DNA of 64,000 nucleotides from Hyphomicrobiaceae bacterium. GTDB lineage: Bacteria; Pseudomonadota; Alphaproteobacteria; Rhizobiales; Hyphomicrobiaceae. Under the pieces are notes generated by a model, which was not told where the DNA came from, made no database searches, and saw only the letters and a program-made list of their open reading frames with translations. Every line of letters starts with the position of its first letter. Position 1 is the stretch's first letter. Positions 60,802-64,000 of the stretch are shown piece by piece. The stretch is taken from contig JACKJH010000005.1 in NCBI GenBank assembly GCA_020638055.1, positions 222,373 to 286,372 on the forward strand. The letters run 5' to 3'. Position numbers and translations under genes: made by a program.

Positions 60802-62856
60802 TTGAGCGCCGACGACGAAAACCGCTTCCGTCCGAAGCCCGGCCGCATCCGATCCGACACGCCGAAGACCGGCAAGACCAAGAGCTTTTTCACGCAGGTC
60901 AAGAAGATCACCCGCCAGCATCAGGCGGCAGCCTCCCGCGATCCTTCCATGCCGTCATCCGCTCGCCCGTCATCGCCGGGGCGGTCCCGTGCCGTGGTCG
61001 CCAGCGGCAAGGGCGTGAAGCGCGGCCGGGGCGCGAGCTTCGTGCGAGCCCGTAACATCTCCGGCGAATGGCATCATCGCCAGCCCGGCAGCCGCCGCGT
61101 GATCGTCAAGCAGCGCAGCGTCCGGGCAGCGTGGAAGGGCGGACGCGCCCGCGCGCATCTGCGCTATGTCCAGCGCGACGGCACGTCACGCGATGGCGAG
61201 CGCGGCCGGCTCTATTCGGCGACCGAGGACCGCGCCGATGGCGACGCCTTCCTTGATCGCGGCAAGGACGACCGCCACCAATTCAGATTCATCATCTCGC
61301 CCGAGGACGGCGCGGAGCTGTCGGACCTCACGGCCTACACCCGCGATTTCATGCAACAGGTGGAAGCCGACCTCGGCACGAAACTCGATTGGGTTGCCGT
61401 CAATCACTACAACACCGGCCATCCCCATGTGCATATCGTCGTCAACGGCCGCGACGATGCCGGCGGGGATCTAGTCATCAACGGCGACTACCTTTCCGCT
61501 GGCCTGCGCGAGCGCGCCAGCGAGCTTGCCAGTCTGGAACTCGGCCCCGTCACCGAGATCGAGCAGACCCGCAAGCTGTCCGCCGAAATCGACCAGGATC
61601 GTTTCACCCGCATCGACCACGCCATGGTCGAGGAAGCCGATGCCCGTTTCCTCGACCTGCGCCATGAACCGGCGGAGCCGAAGCGGCAGTTCGAGCGGAC
61701 GCTGCGTTTGCGCAGGCTCGGCAAGCTGGAGAAGATGGGGCTGGCGACCGAGCACGCGCCCGCCGTTTGGGAATTGAGCAAGGACATGGAGCCTGCCCTG
61801 CGCGAGCTAGGCGAGCGTGGCGACATTATCCGCACCATGCAGAAGGCGCTCGGCTCGCAGGGTGGCGAACGCGATCCCATGAGTTTCCAAATCCATGACG
61901 GAGCGCCCGAGACGCCCATCGTCGGCCGCGTCGTGGACAAGCATCTGTCCGACGAGCTGGGGGAGAACCTGACAATCGTGGTGGACGGGATCGACGGCCG
62001 CACGCACCACATCGCCGGCATCGCGCCCGAGCGACTGGAGGATGCCCGCATCGGCAGCGTTGTCGAGATCAGCCCGGCAGAGGCGACGGCCCGGCCGTCC
62101 GACCGCACCATCATGGCCATCGCCGAGGATGGCATCTATCGGCCGAGCCGCCATCTGGAGCAGGCGAAATTCGAGGGCCGCGTTCCGGGCGGCGACTATG
62201 AGGGTTATGTTGATGCTCACGTGCGCCGGCTGGAGGCGCTACGCCGGGCCGGGATCGTCGAGCGGATCGACGCAGACCAATGGCGCATCCCCGACGATCT
62301 GGTCAGCCGCGCCGCCGCTCATGACGCCGGCCGCGACGGGCAGGCTAGCGTGCGCGTCGTGTCGTCGGTCGATCTAGGCAAGCAGATCGGATCGGACGGC
62401 GCGACATGGCTGGACCGGCGATTGGTCCATGGCGAAACGGCCGACCTTGCGCCGACCGGCTTCGGCCAGCAGGTGCGCGAGGCCATGGACCAGCGCCGCG
62501 AGCATCACATCGAACAGGGCGACGCCACCCGAGCGCGGAACGGCCGCATCTTCTATCGGCGCAGCCTTCTCGCCACCTTGCGCGAGCGCGAGGTTGCCCG
62601 CGTCGGCGCGGAGATGGCCGAGAGCAAGGGGCTGCCGTTCCGCGCCGCCACGGACGGCGAGAACGTCAGCGGCAAGTTCACCGGCACCGTGCAGCTATCG
62701 AGTGGCAAGTTCGCCGTGGTCGAGCAATCCCATGAATTTACCTTAGTCCCGTGGCGGCCGGTCATCGACCGCCAGTTCGGCCGCGAGGTCATGGGCGTCG
62801 TGCAGGGCGGATCGGTGTTGTGGCGGTTGGGGCGGCAAAGGGGGTTGGGACTTTAG
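60802..62856 (+). CDS. rlxS: Relaxase RlxS (VirD2-like, DUF3363)
   Basis: A 684-residue relaxase that nicks oriT and pilots the strand into the recipient. After a basic start (GASFVRARNISGEWHHRQPGSRRVIVKQ) comes the nuclease domain with HQFRFIISPEDG and the metal motif HYNTGHPHVHIVVNGRD near residue 200 (three histidines). The remaining part is DUF3363, ending in VSGKFTGTVQLSSGKFAVVEQSHEFTLVPWRPVIDRQFGREV. Start TTG 60802 is chosen because GGAG stands eight bases upstream; an in-frame TTG at 60784 is possible. Usually a coupling protein gene follows; here floR does. Confidence 0.94.
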   Translation: MSADDENRFRPKPGRIRSDTPKTGKTKSFFTQVKKITRQHQAAASRDPSMPSSARPSSPGRSRAVVASGKGVKRGRGASFVRARNISGEWHHRQPGSRRVIVKQRSVRAAWKGGRARAHLRYVQRDGTSRDGERGRLYSATEDRADGDAFLDRGKDDRHQFRFIISPEDGAELSDLTAYTRDFMQQVEADLGTKLDWVAVNHYNTGHPHVHIVVNGRDDAGGDLVINGDYLSAGLRERASELASLELGPVTEIEQTRKLSAEIDQDRFTRIDHAMVEEADARFLDLRHEPAEPKRQFERTLRLRRLGKLEKMGLATEHAPAVWELSKDMEPALRELGERGDIIRTMQKALGSQGGERDPMSFQIHDGAPETPIVGRVVDKHLSDELGENLTIVVDGIDGRTHHIAGIAPERLEDARIGSVVEISPAEATARPSDRTIMAIAEDGIYRPSRHLEQAKFEGRVPGGDYEGYVDAHVRRLEALRRAGIVERIDADQWRIPDDLVSRAAAHDAGRDGQASVRVVSSVDLGKQIGSDGATWLDRRLVHGETADLAPTGFGQQVREAMDQRREHHIEQGDATRARNGRIFYRRSLLATLREREVARVGAEMAESKGLPFRAATDGENVSGKFTGTVQLSSGKFAVVEQSHEFTLVPWRPVIDRQFGREVMGVVQGGSVLWRLGRQRGLGL

Positions 62857-62937
62857 AGCACCTGAAACGGCGTTGCGACACCGGCGCTATTCGGATAGGA
62901 GATAGATATTCGTATTGCCAAATGTGGGGCTATCAGC

Positions 62938-62967
62938 ATGGGAAACGCCAAGTCAGCCGACAAGTAA
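62938..62967 (+). CDS. Nine-codon leader peptide of the florfenicol exporter gene
   Basis: The frame MGNAKSADK then TAA stands 107 bases before floR. It matches the inducing leader of cmlA (MSTSKNADK) at Met1, Lys5, Ala7, Asp8 and Lys9. In cmlA chloramphenicol stalls the ribosome at the end of that leader and melts a downstream hairpin. Here a perfect hairpin begins directly after the stop codon. A GGGG run stands eight bases upstream of the ATG. Confidence 0.7.
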   Translation: MGNAKSADK

Positions 62968-62996
62968 GCCGCAACAACAAGCACTGTTGTTGCGGC
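62968..62996 (+). promoter_or_regulatory. Attenuator hairpin between leader and floR
   Basis: A perfect 12-bp stem GCCGCAACAACA / TGTTGTTGCGGC with the loop AGCAC follows the leader stop codon without gap. There is no T-run after it, which argues for translational rather than transcriptional attenuation. The floR start is 78 bases downstream, so direct masking of its ribosome site by this stem alone is not evident. Confidence 0.7.
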
Positions 62997-63074
62997 GTTC
63001 TGTAAGATCAATCCCAATCTGATTGTTGACGAGCAGACGCCGCCCGGAATCCTTAATCGAGCGGTTGATTCGTC

Positions 63075-64000
63075 ATGACTATCACACGCCCCGCGTGGGC
63101 TTATACGTTGCCGGCAGCCCTGCTGCTGATGGCTCCCTTCGACATCCTCGCGTCACTGGCGATGGATATTTATCTCCCCGTCGTCCCAGCGATGCCCGGC
63201 ATCCTGAACACGACGCCATCCATGATCCAGCTCACGTTGAGCCTCTACATGGTTATGCTCGGCGTGGGGCAGGTGATCTTTGGCCCAATATCGGATCGCA
63301 TCGGGCGACGGCCGATCTTGCTTGCGGGTGGGGCGCTTTTCATCGTCGCTTCTCTCGGAGCGGCATGGTCGTCAACGGCCGCAGCCTTCGTCGCTTTTCG
63401 CCTGCTACAAGCGGTCGGCGCGTCGGCGGCGTTGGTAGCGACGTTCGCGACGGTTCGCGACGTTTATGCCAGCCGCCCGGAGGGTGTCGTCATCTACGGT
63501 CTTTTCAGTTCGATGCTGGCCTTCGTGCCCGCCCTTGGCCCCATCGCCGGAGCACTGATCGGCGAGTTTTTCGGATGGCGGGCGATATTCGTCACGCTGG
63601 CTGCACTTGCGTTGCCTGCACTCTTGAACGCCGGTTTCAGATGGCACGAAACCCGCCCCTCGGATGAAGTAAACACACGCCGTTCCGTTTTGCCTATCTT
63701 CGTGAGTCCAAACTTTTGGGTTTATACGGTCGGCTTTAGCGCTGGCATGGGCACCTTCTTCGTCTTCTTCTCGACAGCCCCCCGAGTGCTCATAGGCCAA
63801 GCCGATTATTCCGAAATCGGGTTCAGTTTGGCTTTCGCCACTGTCGCACTCGCCATGATTGTGACAACCCGTTTCGCGAAGTCCTTTGTGGCCAGATGGG
63901 GCATTGCGGGATGCGCGGCGCGTGGGATGGCGTTGCTCGTTTGCGGGGCGATTCTGTTGGGAATCGGTGAACTTTTCGGTTCACCATCGTTCCTCAGCTT
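63075..64000 (+). CDS. floR: Florfenicol/chloramphenicol exporter FloR (3' end beyond window)
   Basis: A 308-codon open part of an MFS drug exporter of the DHA1 group. The start TRPAWAYTLPAALLLMAPFD, then MDIYLPVVPAMPGILNTTP, FGPISDRIGRRPILLAGG, the drug-exporter motif C region FVPALGPIAGALIGEFFGWR, and RWHETRP are those of FloR; several substitutions against the classic FloR (for example ALFIVAS) show it is a variant. FloR is about 404 residues with 12 helices; about nine or ten are present here. It pumps out florfenicol and chloramphenicol with proton exchange. No frameshift or stop in the visible part. It has no clear ribosome site; the leader region probably controls it. Confidence 0.92.
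   Translation, partial: MTITRPAWAYTLPAALLLMAPFDILASLAMDIYLPVVPAMPGILNTTPSMIQLTLSLYMVMLGVGQVIFGPISDRIGRRPILLAGGALFIVASLGAAWSSTAAAFVAFRLLQAVGASAALVATFATVRDVYASRPEGVVIYGLFSSMLAFVPALGPIAGALIGEFFGWRAIFVTLAALALPALLNAGFRWHETRPSDEVNTRRSVLPIFVSPNFWVYTVGFSAGMGTFFVFFSTAPRVLIGQADYSEIGFSLAFATVALAMIVTTRFAKSFVARWGIAGCAARGMALLVCGAILLGIGELFGSPSFLS

Larger units (their letters stand above)
45521..64000. mobile_element. Part of an integrative and conjugative element (ICEMlSymR7A-like family)
   Basis: The region carries a type I restriction cargo, ardA, the fseA/qseM/rdfS control genes, replication initiator, DUF2840, TraF peptidase, DUF736, lytic transglycosylase, RlxS relaxase and floR. This set and order of backbone genes is that of conjugative elements of Hyphomicrobiales and related Proteobacteria. 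The integrase, coupling protein and mating-pair genes are not in the window and should lie to the right. The left boundary is uncertain (43.9-45.9 kb). Confidence 0.75.

Noticed and set aside
60485..60805. A 106-codon open frame between transglycosylase and relaxase, with overlaps at both ends
   Set aside because: Although it starts in ATGA and ends at the relaxase TTG, its sequence has no conserved character and it covers the likely oriT.
63023..63667. A 214-codon open frame over floR in another frame
   Set aside because: The floR frame from 63075 matches the transporter along its whole visible length; this one is Arg-rich shadow.

Overview
The window (left end unfinished, right end cutting a gene) looks like the chromosome of an alphaproteobacterium of the order Hyphomicrobiales (Rhizobiales). 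This rests on the order iscR - cysteine desulfurase - sufB - two small membrane proteins - sufC - sufD - sufS - sufT - sufA, the divergent anmK/tyrS pair, and dispersed palindromic repeats typical of that group. No rRNA, intact tRNA or CRISPR array is visible.

Positions 1-43850 are core-like chromosome. The left end holds a Tat-exported protein fragment, a decayed cytochrome c, and a Tat lipoprotein related to alanine racemase that lacks the catalytic tyrosine. Next come an alpha/beta hydrolase, a DEAD-box RNA helicase, a lipoprotein, a membrane J-domain protein, a persulfide dioxygenase-like enzyme and cytochrome b561. The Fe-S assembly (suf) operon follows on the minus strand (9783-18436), probably controlled by its first gene, an IscR-like regulator. 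After it lie a hydrolase, anmK, tyrS, an AsmA-like envelope protein, peroxiredoxin, bactofilin, an FAD oxidoreductase and a 1482-residue secreted DUF11/Cys-rich protein. A glycogen cluster closes this part: glgB, a GlgX-MalQ fusion, a Crp/Fnr regulator and glucokinase.

Positions 43851-45900 are a repeat-rich junction with a GNAT/DUF1778 toxin-antitoxin pair and a tRNA-3'-end-like stretch that may be an attachment site remnant.

From about 45.9 kb to the right edge lies part of an integrative and conjugative element (ICE) related to the ICEMlSymR7A family. Its cargo is an XRE regulator and a tightly coupled operon: type I restriction-modification hsdR-hsdM-hsdS, where HsdS has an extra C-terminal domain, then an HNH protein and a DUF4145-DUF5655 protein. 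ardA (anti-restriction) follows. The transfer control module has an fseA-like activator split into two frames with a likely +1 ribosomal frameshift site, a convergent qseM-like antiactivator, and an rdfS-like excisionase gene. The backbone continues with a replication initiator carrying three iteron-like repeats, a 22-codon coupled ORF, DUF2840, TraF peptidase, DUF736, lytic transglycosylase, an oriT candidate and the RlxS relaxase. Directly after the relaxase sits a florfenicol/chloramphenicol exporter gene (floR type), cut by the window end and preceded by a nine-codon leader and a perfect 12-bp hairpin resembling the cmlA attenuator.

The best candidates for something new are the extended type I restriction operon next to ardA, the frameshift-controlled fseA homologue, the leader-controlled floR, and the racemase-like lipoprotein.
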